A stretch of DNA of 64,000 bases. It comes from Pachyseris speciosa (taxonomy: Eukaryota > Cnidaria > Anthozoa > Scleractinia > Pachyseridae). The DNA is taken from positions 873,501 to 937,500 of the forward strand of contig JAEMWC010000035.1 of assembly GCA_016490735.1 (NCBI GenBank), read 5' to 3'. Positions 56,301 to 58,920 of this stretch are shown here, piece by piece. Position numbers and translations under genes: made by a program. How positions within the stretch are numbered: position 1 is the first letter of the stretch; each line of letters opens with the position of its first letter. Under the pieces are notes generated by a model. It searched no databases. It saw nothing but the letters and a program-made list of their open reading frames with translations, and was not told the DNA's origin.

Positions 56301-58920
56301 TTCTAACAGGTTAATCTTAGTTATAATTATAGTTATAATTTCACAGGCAGATGAGGACAAGTCCAATAACAACATAGGAAATGTCCTTCCTCGATTGGAT
56401 AGAGGTTTGTATTGTCTCTATTTTTCTAATATAATGTCCCCACTATCTTTCTAATATAACATTTTCCTAATGATCAGTTCCTGGTGAATTGTGGGTAGAT
56501 CCAGTCCTTTGTGTGGGTAAACGGCCATTTTAGGACGTAATTTGAAATTGTAATTTTGACCGTTTGCCCCCACAAAGGACTGGATCAACCCACAATTCAC
56601 CAGGAACTGATCATTAGCAAAATTGTGCATTCTAACCCTACCCTTCGTTTCGCAACACTGACACTGTATAAACTGTATATAGCTCCCCACCCCCCCCCCC
56701 CCCCCCCTCTAATAGGCCCTCCGTTTAGAAGTCGGTTTTTGTAATAAGCCCCTCCCCCCTCTAATACCTCCTCCACTGGCACATGAGATATTGTAATTAG
56801 TCAAGTAGTACAAAGATACACTCAACAAATAACACATATACACTCAAATACATAATGCTGGCTGCTCTTAATTCATGCAAATTGAATGTTGTTTCAATTG
56901 CAAACTTGACATTCGTATTAAATAATCCGTTCCATTTAAAGGTTCACTGCAGTTGTTTGATTTTTGTATAAAAACTATTTTAAAGTGCTACGACGATCTG
57001 AAAATCGCTCGTCTTTTTTCTTCAAATTTCGAAAGTGTGTTTGCTTAACAACCGACTCGCGAAATTTCAAGCTTTAATTTGAAGAAATCAGTTTTTTTGA
57101 CTGAAATGTTTCTATTTAGTGATTCGCCATTACTAACTTCAAAATCTTGAGAGAACTGGATCGAGGACAAAATGACGTAAAAAGCTCATAAGAGTAAGAA
57201 TTCAGTGTGTGTAAACAAGGCTGATTTAGTATGCAGCAAAACTCGTGTTTTGCATACTCACGTTCAGTTATGAACGTGAGTAATGGCGGACCGTTAAATT
57301 AAAAAGTTGTACTCAAAGTAAACAGTCTTCTGCTTGAAATTTCGCGAGTCAGGTGATAAGCAAGCACGCTTTCGAAATTTGAAGAAAAAAGACAAGTGAT
57401 TTCTGATCGTAGTAGCACTTTAAGACGAGATGGTGTTTTAAGATTTCATTTAAGCCCCCCTCTCTATTTAGCCCCCGTCTTCAATAATATAATCCCCCCG
57501 TTAATGAAGCCTGAGCCTGAGACAATACTTGAACAAATCGGATGTCATATAGCCCACATAAAAAAAATATCGTTTAGGTTTTTCAACTTCGTTATCCATT
57601 GTAGAATAAGTATATTCCCGTTCAGGTAGAGTGCCACTGATTCAATTCAATATTACTGCTACTGAGTAAATACCTTTGCGTGCGTACCAAAAGATGAATT
57701 CACTGGTTATGGAGCCACCCTCGAAAAACACAGAAACTTGACCAGCCAGTTTACACAGGCGTTTATAACACCGAAATTCGCTGTGCGAAAAATTTTTAAA
57801 ATGCACGCTTTTCGTAAGCTTTTTCGTCTCTTCCCGTTTCCTTTGCAACGAAAAACGCCTCTTTTCGTAGCAAACCAAGCCTCAAACCCAAATCCACGCC
57901 CTCGGAGAATAAAAGGGTTATAGACGCACAAGCTGTTGACAGCCCAACAAAGCTGTTCAAACGGTGTAAATTTGATCTCGTTAACATTAACACGTAGTAA
58001 TTATTTTTTTCGCAGAAAACACATCGCTGGCATCTACCGACTCAGTAAGTTCCAACGGCACATTACCAACCGTTTTTCTGACTGCCTCGCCATTCGGCAC
58101 TCCTAAAAAGAAACAGCAAGATGAAAGAAGCGTTGTCTCATGGAGTGGGACTACTCAAAGCACAAGAAAGAGCGATGAGGTAGAACAGCAGGGCACAGGA
58201 GACGTGTTTGCCTCAGGAACCCATTCCAATTCATTTCCGCGCGTGGAAACTGAAGAAAAATACAAGCTCAAAGATTGGTCGCGTAAAGGCGGACGTCTTA
58301 AATCTGTAGTTGATACAGTCCGCGCTTTTCGTCGAGAGAAAACGCCGGCCGCTGAAAACAACTCAGATGCTAGCAAAGGTAAAGAGGCGAAGAACGAAAC
58401 GGGAGCAAAAACCATGCCCCGAAGCGCGGGCATAATCCGAAAGAAGTTCACATTTCTGAAAGATCGCCGACAACGCAGTGTGAGTGAAGGCCAGTTAAAC
58501 ACGATGCACCGGTCACGTGATGACATGGATCCGCCGTTAAGGCGGGAAAACGAAGAAGCGGCAGAGACGCGCAACAGAAGTGGCGTAGGAAAACTTGTTC
58601 GACGAAGCAGTGAGAATATAACAGGATCTACAACGTTTAGTCACCAGAAAAGTGAAGAGAAGTACTCTTTCTCTCTGCCCAACACTCCTGCAACAACCAT
58701 GTCAAGAAGAAGCAACTCTGCCCGCTTCAATGGCACAAGGAACTCACACAGCACGGCTTCCTGTAGTTCAAATTCTCACGGATCAAGTTCAACTCATTCA
58801 CAAGACAAGTGTCCCGCTTGCAATTCTGATGTTTTGATTCTGACTGAATGTCCTGATTGTAAAGCTTCACAGCAGGAATTGAACAGCAATCACTCATTCC
58901 ACGAAAGACTAATAAACTAA
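18303..58920 (+). CDS. SMP/C2 lipid-transfer tether (E-Syt/NTMC2-like), complete gene, 22 exons, 1,091 aa
   Basis: Exons: 18303-18631, 21431-21516, 23223-23457, 25375-25506, 27004-27110, 28663-28737, 29835-29888, 31014-31135, 42802-42905, 43827-43981, 44900-45000, 45753-45836, 46389-46493, 47043-47169, 48894-48964, 49484-49532, 50329-50391, 51125-51270, 54691-54774, 55086-55169, 56347-56404, 58016-58920. They sum to 3,276 nt and every junction keeps frame. Order: hairpin 34-69, SMP about 98-305, degenerate C2A about 322-450, C2B about 467-600, C2C about 646-770, then a Lys/Arg/Ser-rich tail ending in CxxC-x9-CxxC. C2C has Asp in loop 1 (KDVNGKSDPF) and loop 3 (WDKD), so Ca2+-dependent membrane binding is likely. 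SMP wording is closer to plant NTMC2 proteins than to typical animal E-Syts. ER-plasma-membrane tethering and lipid transfer are inferred from family. An in-frame TAA precedes the start with no ATG between. Confidence 0.88.
19774..20183. mobile_element. MITE family C copy (GGGGAGGCTCCGCCC termini)
   Basis: Opens with a G-run, TATACGGGGAGGCTCCGCCC, and closes with GGGGCGGAACCTCTCCGTAC and a C-run. Inside, TATATGAAAGGGTAGGG and TATACGAAAGGG alternate in both halves. Other copies lie at 30380-30665 (truncated) and 37822-38157. Confidence 0.75.
20865..21380 (+). repeat. 66-bp minisatellite
   Basis: Unit CCCCCTGGATGGGATGCTAG...CATCACAGGATACCCAG...AAGTGACTAGGAGTATTACTA. CCCCCTG anchors at 20995, 21061 and 21127 are exactly 66 bp apart; outer units are diverged. 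Since 66 is 22 codons, it forms a repetitive open frame by chance. Related units lie at 46785-46965. Confidence 0.85.
21431..21516 (+). CDS. Plus SMP gene exon 2
   Basis: 86 nt. Encodes FVFSDRSLFKLIKSNLEPVF followed by ESQKPSYV. It was found by the expected length and phase from the minus paralog. Acceptor TTTTTCCAG, donor GTAAGG. Confidence 0.85.
21537..21785 (-). mobile_element. MITE family B copy, reversed
   Basis: AGTATAAATCTACTAGCGTT through CGCTACTCGCTATCTATTCT to CTATGCGTGATAGCTGG. The last part is rearranged. Confidence 0.7.
21879..22462. mobile_element. Word-iterated foldback element (ACATGTTGCAGGGACA word)
   Basis: Inverted ends of about 65 bp: AAGGTGGGCCCACACGAGGG ... GGAACATGTTGCTGCA and its mirror ending TAGGCCCACCTT. 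The word recurs about a dozen times on both strands. The core is a palindrome centred on GTTCAACAAGTTGAAC near 22165. The frames inside are by-products. Confidence 0.85.
22595..22830. repeat. TTGA/CTGA simple repeat
   Basis: Imperfect tetranucleotide repeat (GATTGATTGACTGACTGACT). A second tract lies at 29673-29812. Confidence 0.85.
22972..23160 (-). mobile_element. tRNA-derived SINE, reversed copy
   Basis: On the minus strand it has an A-box-like GCGCAGTGGTTAGGCCACTC and a B-box GGGTTTGATTCCCGG, then GAGAGGTTTTTCTCAGGGTA and CCAAATTCCAATTCGATCTG. It is the same family as the copy at 47827-48018. It sits about 60 bp before exon 3 of the plus gene. Confidence 0.85.
23223..23457 (+). CDS. Plus SMP gene exon 3 (SMP core)
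   Basis: 235 nt. Encodes SIEVLDFTLGNRTPYIKQV through FIIRMRLGNKG, the signature SMP strands. Acceptor GGTAG, donor GTAAGA. A reversed SINE ends about 60 bp upstream. Confidence 0.88.
23485..24440. mobile_element. Possible ~950-bp TIR element
   Basis: CCTTAACTCATTCCCCCCCGGC at the left (first 20 bases shared) faces GCCGGGGGAAAAGAGTTAAA at the right. The interior is unremarkable apart from (GTGA)n at 24126-24148. No transposase frame was found. Confidence 0.45.
24480..25045 (-). mobile_element. Retroelement 3' remnant with GIY-YIG-type domain (lineage 1)
   Basis: The minus strand reads QKWNTFVVGRLFKNASIL, RVAHRPTTTLRQLLTNVKD, then YKIKCCDCQATYMGETSRNL and RLTEHKRVTRNGD. This is the Cys-rich GIY-YIG-like end seen in Penelope-type elements. 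A frameshift after KCITYCT, with matching sequence (TNLEQTPLN) in another frame, shows decay. Confidence 0.8.
25375..25506 (+). CDS. Plus SMP gene exon 4
   Basis: 132 nt. Encodes FLGTCTDVAVEDLHINGKLQ and ends PFPHLAAVRVCFTE. Acceptor CTTGCAG, donor GTAAGA. Confidence 0.88.
25540..25832 (-). mobile_element. MITE family A copy, reversed
   Basis: AGAGCGGTTTTCAATTGAG at the left; CGACACTCGGCTGAAACTGC at the right. Contains TTTCCCGCGCTTTGCGCCGG. In intron 4 of the plus gene. Confidence 0.7.
26715..26870 (+). mobile_element. MITE family A copy, degenerate
   Basis: AGAGCGATTTTGAATGAAGTGTCGTAAAACC (only the first part conserved), then CCGGCCCCAAGGG and TTTTGCTCAGTTTT. Shorter than the other copies. 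Confidence 0.55.
27004..27110 (+). CDS. Plus SMP gene exon 5
   Basis: 107 nt, same length as in the minus paralog. Encodes PEVSFNIRLLKAVQLMEFP then LLRQWITQMVNDYLKI. Acceptor TTGCAG, donor GTGATT. Confidence 0.87.
27576..27675. mobile_element. 100-bp hairpin element
   Basis: TAACCCTTTCACCACCAAGG / CCTTTGGTAGTGAAAGGGTTA are inverted ends, with an inner TGGC..GCCA pair. Non-coding. Confidence 0.7.
28258..28502 (-). mobile_element. MITE family B copy, reversed
   Basis: Same opening as the copy at 21537, with GCGGCCGCTTCTTCGCATTT shared. It ends near AATCGAATTGTTGAATA. It lies 160 bp before exon 6. Confidence 0.7.
28663..28737 (+). CDS. Plus SMP gene exon 6 (end of SMP)
   Basis: 75 nt. Encodes ALVDPGHITIPLCDDPEVVG and HGAEY. 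Acceptor CTGTAG, donor GTAAGA. Confidence 0.86.
28772..29025 (+). mobile_element. MITE family A copy
   Basis: TTCAGTTGAGTGTCATAAAACC then CAATTACTCTCGCCAATCAC. It starts about 35 bp after exon 6. Confidence 0.6.
29070..29262 (+). mobile_element. MITE family A copy, 3'-short
   Basis: AGAGCAGTTTTCAATTGAGT at the left, then CAATCACAACAGAGG and GCTTCTCATTGGTTGAGAAG. A second copy in tandem with the previous one. Confidence 0.6.
29673..29812. repeat. TTGA/TCGA simple repeat before exon 7
   Basis: GATTGATTGATTGATGGATT with TCGATCGATTGATCA variants. It ends about 20 bp before the exon 7 acceptor. Confidence 0.85.
29835..29888 (+). CDS. Plus SMP gene exon 7
   Basis: 54-nt mini-exon encoding CGVLTLTISGGSHGKLT, the first strand of the degenerate C2A. 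It follows directly after a TTGA-type simple repeat; acceptor TTAAAG, donor GTTAGA. Equal in length to minus exon 7. Confidence 0.83.
30310..30378 (-). repeat. tRNA-like remnant
   Basis: GGATTCGAACCCATGAAATC on the plus strand is an inverted T-arm/B-box like that at 197-268; the rest is degraded. Confidence 0.45.
30380..30665 (-). mobile_element. MITE family C copy, one end missing
   Basis: Starts inside the element (CCCTTCGTATACCTAAAAGA) and ends CCCGTATAGGCCATTATAGG plus a C-run. The opposite terminus has been lost next to the tRNA-like remnant. Confidence 0.7.
31014..31135 (+). CDS. Plus SMP gene exon 8 (C2A)
   Basis: 122 nt. Encodes DDPYWCSVRIGGQKRYTTEV through VYHLYADK. Loop positions that carry Ca2+ ligands in canonical C2 domains are mostly not acidic. 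Ends in phase 0; the satellite array starts about 55-70 bp downstream. Confidence 0.87.
31190..33525 (-). repeat. ~106-bp satellite array, about 17 units, with LINE insertion
   Basis: Same satellite as at 1.84-2.64 kb but on the opposite strand. GGAAAGTACTG anchors at about 31405, 31511 and 31617 are 106 bp apart; others are 102-107. It sits in intron 8 of the plus gene directly after exon 8, antisense to it. Open frames (MKATEQYFPVVLFIMLYK...) arise where units happen to be 102 or 105 bp. Confidence 0.9.
32378..32868 (-). mobile_element. LINE 3' end inserted in the satellite
   Basis: The plus-strand left end GTAAAGTAAAGTAAAGTAAA is the element's (TTTAC)n tail. The minus strand reads YNIASDNMPTMI, FHLFHKNSVCYRGVVLWNC and SCNFKQFYSIL with a stop, which is the C-terminus of a non-LTR reverse transcriptase. 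Satellite units flank it on both sides. Confidence 0.75.
33756..33771 (+). promoter_or_regulatory. CRE-like 16-mer in GPCR promoter (ACTACGACGTCACATG)
   Basis: Contains GACGTCA, a near-complete CRE. It sits 133 bp before the GPCR start and just after a GATTGGC (CCAAT-type) block. The identical 16-mer is present before the second GPCR at 39218. CREB/ATF binding is inferred. Confidence 0.5.
33889..34908 (+). CDS. Class A (rhodopsin-like) GPCR, intronless, 339 aa, nested in SMP gene intron 8
   Basis: Seven hydrophobic segments with class A marks: GN (N47) in TM1, ADL (D75) in TM2, ERF (130-132) after TM3, WLP (239-241) in TM6 and NPIVY (274-278) in TM7. The N-terminus carries NGS and NTS glycosylation sites. 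The frame opens 40 codons upstream, but the ATG at 33889 gives a normal extracellular N-terminus and aligns with the start of the second GPCR. No Cys is present at the TM3 top or in loop 2, so the usual extracellular disulfide is absent. The basic C-tail (KRRRNN) would follow helix 8. Ligand unknown; the closest feel is the amine/adenosine/melatonin-like cnidarian expansions. It lies on the same strand as its host gene. Confidence 0.88.
   Translation: METDISPTNGSTNTSQSSFSNDLPSKAEGIAICSTLAVEAVLIVAGNLLTIVLFTLNKTLRKRSLYLVVNMAVADLILGAVFLPSRIYEVGDVYHLWTATVHSSFYFFFNSVDTIFLQGSLLSASAISIERFYAIYRPLKYRLLSSQSYRNVVITVWALSIVVSTTFGVLRFLTAGKNAIYMLISYFVFLLLIVCGCNVGIWRKFQQGPFASQQANRALQNIRLTKTLLLVSLVALVSWLPVIIVNYLRFKSLLASPTIFFVAVVLNFSNSFVNPIVYALRMPEFRQALRFCRLRKQLAMDIEEKRRRNNRVAALVLETQLQTLQTNQLNDSSTANNTL
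34909..35667. other. Downstream of first GPCR
   Basis: The 3' flank of the GPCR; no coding frame or clear repeat was recognised. Confidence 0.35.
35668..35965. mobile_element. 298-bp TIR element (CACATGTCATCGGCTT termini)
   Basis: CACATGTCATCGGC and GCCGATGACATGTG are perfect inverted ends, continued by the imperfect GGGGTGGAACCCCGGGC / GCCCGGGGGTCGACCCC. G-rich interior. Confidence 0.8.
36019..36148. mobile_element. 130-bp near-perfect hairpin element
   Basis: GGGCCGGTTCCTGAAAGGTG then TAATAACTCTATT..CAGGG and CTGCCTTATTCC are mirrored on the right. The whole element is two ~63-bp arms, so single strands would fold back fully. Confidence 0.8.
37132..37536. mobile_element. Word-iterated TIR element (AGGTTCTTA word, TACAGTAAAA ends)
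   Basis: TACAGTAAAATCCCGCAACTAAGGACCT (first 20 bases plus) is mirrored by AGGTTCTTAGTTGGGGGGTT then TTTACTGTA. Inside, TTTTAGGCTAA..AGGTTCTTA recurs about seven times on both strands. TA-flanked ends suggest Tc1/mariner-type mobilisation. Confidence 0.8.
37822..38157 (-). mobile_element. MITE family C copy abutting the GPCR pseudogene
   Basis: Full-length reversed copy, TACGGGGAGGCTCCGCCCCG to GTATAGGCCATTATAGGGAG plus an 11-13 base G-run. Its last base meets the truncated GPCR at 38158. Confidence 0.8.
38158..38640 (+). pseudogene. Truncated GPCR pseudogene (TM2 to TM5 only)
   Basis: Closely matches bases about 34099-34540 of the intact GPCR, including VADLILGAVFLP, GDVYHLWTA, ISIERFYAIYRPLK and CGCNVGIWRKFQQG. 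TM1 and the N-terminus are missing: similarity starts exactly where a TIR element ends with a G-run and GTAC. A TGA at 38392-38394, with nearby indels, breaks the frame after LKHRLLSS; the matching sequence resumes in another segment. Similarity is lost after the QQQNRALY region, so TM6 and TM7 are absent. Non-functional as a receptor. Confidence 0.85.
39218..39233 (+). promoter_or_regulatory. CRE-like 16-mer in second GPCR promoter
   Basis: Identical to the 16-mer at 33756-33771, here 149 bp before the start codon and also preceded by GATTGGC. A decayed extra copy of the wider block lies at about 38999-39060. Confidence 0.5.
39367..40323 (+). CDS. Class A GPCR, intronless, 318 aa, nested in SMP gene intron 8
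   Basis: Complete frame from ATG (caacATGG) to TGA. Marks: N42 in TM1 (GNSLTIVLF), D70 in TM2, ERF at 127-129, WLP at 235-237, NPIVY at 272-276. N-terminal NGS and NNT are glycosylation candidates. It is a clear paralog of the GPCR at 33889, sharing LLSAxxISxERFYAIY, RLTKTLL and NPIVYALRxPExRQAL. Like that protein it lacks the TM3/loop-2 Cys pair. The C-tail is short. Its upstream block shares CCAAT- and CRE-like sequence with the first gene. Ligand unknown. Confidence 0.89.
   Translation: MERIISVDNGSNNTILLRPSKLAGIAFCSILALEAVLIALGNSLTIVLFALNKELRKKSLILVINMAVLDLVLGAVLLPVLVYIAGDYFKLWTIRWQVSLALPISFIIAYVVFIHGSLLSAAVISVERFYAIYWPLKHMTLTKRSYRTVLAIMWTLSIVVSAMPIASIFIEKVYALYGVMLHFCILLVIVCSCNIAIWRKFRNRSFASEQQNIASQSKRLTKTLLFVSFVALISWLPIIIALILAVTTAFSLLSQVALCIAVVVNNCSAFCNPIVYALRIPEYRQALKLCFKRRIVINIEPNNGNVDLAATSIQDTKL
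40324..42279. other. Rest of intron 8 after second GPCR, with a ~192-bp tandem duplication
   Basis: Bases about 41609-41720 (TTAAATTCATTTGTTATTCA ... GTCACATGTATA) recur with changes at about 41803-41910. Small minus frames at 41061-41466 are hydrophobic but carry no recognised motif. Confidence 0.5.
42280..42625. mobile_element. Word-iterated foldback element (GAATCCGCA / GTGTGGA words)
   Basis: The right end AAGTGTGGAAGGGGCCTTA and AAGTTGCGGATTTGAAAAC mirror the left CCTTTCATCCACATGTATTC and GAATCCGCAACTTTTTAAAT. GTGTGGAC and AATCCG recur through the element. It ends about 180 bp before exon 9. Confidence 0.65.
42802..42905 (+). CDS. Plus SMP gene exon 9 (C2A)
   Basis: 104 nt. Encodes LVIKLKGRRKLGTKYTISEH and ALQLSSLCLESNPQ. 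Phase 0 entry fits exon 8 across an 11.7-kb intron. Acceptor TTTCCAG, donor GTAAGT. Confidence 0.82.
43827..43981 (+). CDS. Plus SMP gene exon 10 (end of C2A, linker)
   Basis: 155 nt. The acceptor GGATCCAG is chosen because the nearby TCGCAG would give an immediate stop in the required phase. Encodes EKSLRPATLTVHMEYTPLPV, then a polar linker ending NLHPNE. Donor GTGATT. Confidence 0.8.
44150..44440 (+). mobile_element. MITE family B copy
   Basis: Near-identical to the copy at 8545-8838, including TAGATTATGAGCTCGAGATT and GATAGAACGCTAGTA. Their similarity suggests recent activity. Confidence 0.75.
44900..45000 (+). CDS. Plus SMP gene exon 11 (C2B start)
   Basis: 101 nt. Encodes GVLLVCAHSGQNLVPMDKHG then LSDAYCEIYENCRQ. 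This is C2 strand 1 to loop 1, with Asp in MDKHGLSDAY. Donor GTCAGA. Confidence 0.87.
45753..45836 (+). CDS. Plus SMP gene exon 12 (C2B)
   Basis: 84 nt, phase 0 on both sides. Encodes AKRGQAVKGTLSPVWDTRVE and ILVADFTQ. 'LSPVWD' is the standard C2 'T-L-x-P-x-W' signature. Confidence 0.87.
45872..46140 (-). mobile_element. MITE family A copy, reversed
   Basis: GAGCGCTTTTCAACTGAATG at the left and TTTCCCGCGCTTGGCGCCGG in the middle. It follows exon 12 by about 40 bp. Confidence 0.65.
46389..46493 (+). CDS. Plus SMP gene exon 13 (C2B loop 3)
   Basis: 105 nt, phase 0 on both sides. Encodes TTLSFVVLDKDTNAIKMIIE, then DRGDFMGSCNLSLTE. Contains VLDKD and GDFMG, the loop-3 acidic region followed by the usual 'D-x-x-G' turn. 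Confidence 0.87.
46785..46965 (+). repeat. 66-bp minisatellite, second site
   Basis: Three diverged units of ATGGATGGGATGTTAGTC...CACAGGATAC...AAGTGACC.GGAGTATTA. Same family as at 20865-21380. Confidence 0.8.
47043..47169 (+). CDS. Plus SMP gene exon 14 (C2B end)
   Basis: 127 nt. Encodes ESPVIFKKNLDLLYKVKGSG and KLCVSAIFRPVPSVAKS. 'G-K-L-x-V-S-A' is the usual final C2 strand. Donor GTAAGT. Confidence 0.85.
47827..48018 (+). mobile_element. tRNA-derived SINE, plus copy
   Basis: A-box-like GGCGTAGTGGTGAGAGCACT, B-box GGGTTCGATTCCCGG, then CGAGAGGTTTTTCTCCGGGT and TTCCAAATTCCAATTCGATC. About 190 bp. The TIR element at 48059 follows. Confidence 0.88.
48059..48696 (+). mobile_element. TIR element with a second element nested inside
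   Basis: GGAACCTCCACTCTTACAAC at the left and GTATGAGTGGAGGTTCC at the right are inverted. Related to the truncated copy at 8112-8420. It lies in intron 14 and ends about 200 bp before exon 15. Confidence 0.8.
48254..48422. mobile_element. Nested 169-bp TIR element
   Basis: GCCACTTCCACATCTCCCAT and ATGGGAGATGTGCAAGTGGC are inverted ends, followed inside by GCCCCCAAAATTTTGCA mirrored. It is absent at the equivalent site (about 8296) in the older copy of its host element. Confidence 0.82.
48724..48757 (+). repeat. (ATTT)n microsatellite
   Basis: About eight perfect TATT units directly after the TIR element. Confidence 0.95.
48894..48964 (+). CDS. Plus SMP gene exon 15 (linker)
   Basis: 71 nt. 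The acceptor GTTATAG is chosen on phase; the closer ATCCAG would create a stop. Encodes LFLVIQRLKKIGQGLPEGEP with a Gly/Pro end. Donor GTAAGT. Confidence 0.75.
49484..49532 (+). CDS. Plus SMP gene exon 16 (linker mini-exon)
   Basis: 49 nt. Encodes KDAKTDAQTLEALLRA, a short predicted helix between C2B and C2C. Acceptor GTTTTAG, donor GTATAG. Confidence 0.78.
49655..49757 (+). mobile_element. Second SINE family, 3' part
   Basis: B-box GGGTTCAAGTCCGGCTCTCG then CACGGTAGTTCCGAGTTCAA. The A-box half is weak. The tail ends near ATAAAAATAG. Confidence 0.5.
49759..49985. mobile_element. TIR element, diverged copy of 9237-9446
   Basis: GATTGTTCGAAAGCCCATTA ... AATCCAGGATTAG at the left; TAATCTTGGATTAGGGTTAA at the right. 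The inner TTGCTGCTTTTTGCTTTTCA is the reverse of the first copy's centre. Confidence 0.7.
50329..50391 (+). CDS. Plus SMP gene exon 17 (C2C start)
   Basis: 63 nt. Encodes RGTLEINIYQGRYLVAKDVN, C2 strand 1 and the first loop-1 Asp. Acceptor TTTGCAG, donor GTAATA. Confidence 0.86.
50513..50820. mobile_element. Word-iterated element (GTTGAAC / GTTCAAC word)
   Basis: GTTGAAC, GTTCAAC and CGTTGAACG recur about ten times on both strands after GGCCCGTTTAAACGATTGCA. The right terminus is unclear. Confidence 0.5.
51125..51270 (+). CDS. Plus SMP gene exon 18 (C2C core)
   Basis: 146 nt. Encodes GKSDPFVTVKEGSEGKVKF through TLDPVWNETAVVAMPDTNG. Classic C2 motifs SDPFV and LDPVWNE give a very firm family call. 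Donor GTGAGA. Confidence 0.92.
51514..51585 (-). repeat. tRNA-Thr-like (GGT) repeat
   Basis: On the minus strand GGCTTCATAGCTCAGTTGGT ... CACCGGTATCGCG. The T-loop is GGGTCCAAACCCC, so it is damaged. Same family as 197-268. Confidence 0.55.
51637..51729 (+). repeat. (TTA)n(TGA)n compound microsatellite
   Basis: About 15 TTA units change into about 16 ATG/TGA units without a break. Confidence 0.95.
51749..53293. mobile_element. Large word-iterated foldback (TTACACGTGTAA / ACAAGTGTAA words), with insertions
   Basis: GGGTTAATTTAATAAAACTT then TTACAC at the left mirror GTGTAATTTCTTTATTAAAT then TGATCCC at the right. TTACAAGTCGGAC and TACACGTGTAAAT recur in both arms. The middle (about 52140-53100) is foreign and includes a partial MITE B copy at 52731-52812. 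Confidence 0.65.
53330..54092 (-). mobile_element. Penelope-like retroelement 3' end: GIY-YIG endonuclease (lineage 2)
   Basis: An open frame of about 186 codons on the minus strand runs from 54090 (after an upstream TAA) to a TAA at 53531-53533. It contains ANVIYCITCTLCKKLYIGET, GRRLGDRFREHL, KPVARHFNLPNH and FQIGTLNAHGINERFSFN, the typical Cys-rich GIY-YIG end. The reverse transcriptase is missing (5' truncation). A 3' flank with GACGTTTCGAGCGTTAGCCC follows. It lies in intron 18. Confidence 0.85.
54237..54288 (+). repeat. (TCA)n(CCA)n microsatellite
   Basis: TCATCATCATCATCATCGTC changing to CACCACCACCACC. Confidence 0.9.
54691..54774 (+). CDS. Plus SMP gene exon 19 (C2C loop 3)
   Basis: 84 nt. 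Encodes EVWDKDILTQERMGQIGFTT and EKLKDLGR. Two Ca2+-ligand-type Asp are present in WDKD, but the usual third loop-3 Asp is replaced within TQERMG. Acceptor TTTTTTAG, donor GTGAGG. Confidence 0.88.
55086..55169 (+). CDS. Plus SMP gene exon 20 (C2C end)
   Basis: 84 nt. Encodes APYEKHWYRLRGVKSGELQI and AFKYTSPQ. 'W-Y-x-L ... G-E-L-x-I' is the usual C2 ending. Acceptor GTTTAG, donor GTAAGC. Confidence 0.88.
55504..55640 (-). mobile_element. MITE family A copy, partial
   Basis: AGCCGTTTTCAATTGAGTGT then CCGCGCTTGGCGCCG; the right half is lost. Confidence 0.55.
56347..56404 (+). CDS. Plus SMP gene exon 21
   Basis: 58 nt. Encodes ADEDKSNNNIGNVLPRLDR, a polar linker. Acceptor TTCACAG, donor GTTTGT. 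Phase fits both neighbours. Confidence 0.75.
56468..56616. mobile_element. 149-bp near-perfect hairpin element
   Basis: TAATGATCAGTTCCTGGTGA ... GATCCAGTCCTTTGTG is mirrored by CACAAAGGACTGGATC ... TCACCAGGAACTGATCATTA. It starts about 65 bp after exon 21. Confidence 0.82.
56980..57424. mobile_element. Foldback element with ~110-bp arms
   Basis: TTAAAGTGCTACGACGATCT ... CTTTTTTCTTCAAATTTCGA ... ACTCGCGAAATTTCAAGC is mirrored on the right. The centre holds ACTCACGTTCAGTTATGAAC then GTGAG, a small palindrome. Confidence 0.82.
58016..58920 (+). CDS. Plus SMP gene exon 22: basic disordered tail with CxxC-CxxC knuckle
   Basis: 905 nt, 301 codons including the TAA stop. The tail (residues about 790-1091) is rich in Ser, Arg, Lys and Glu, has several RRxS-like sites, and looks disordered. 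It ends CPACNSDVLILTECPDC (Cys 1056, 1059, 1069, 1072) with His 1083 and 1086 nearby, a zinc-ribbon-like knuckle. Canonical E-Syts end in a C2 domain instead. No homology to a named domain is claimed. Confidence 0.87.
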
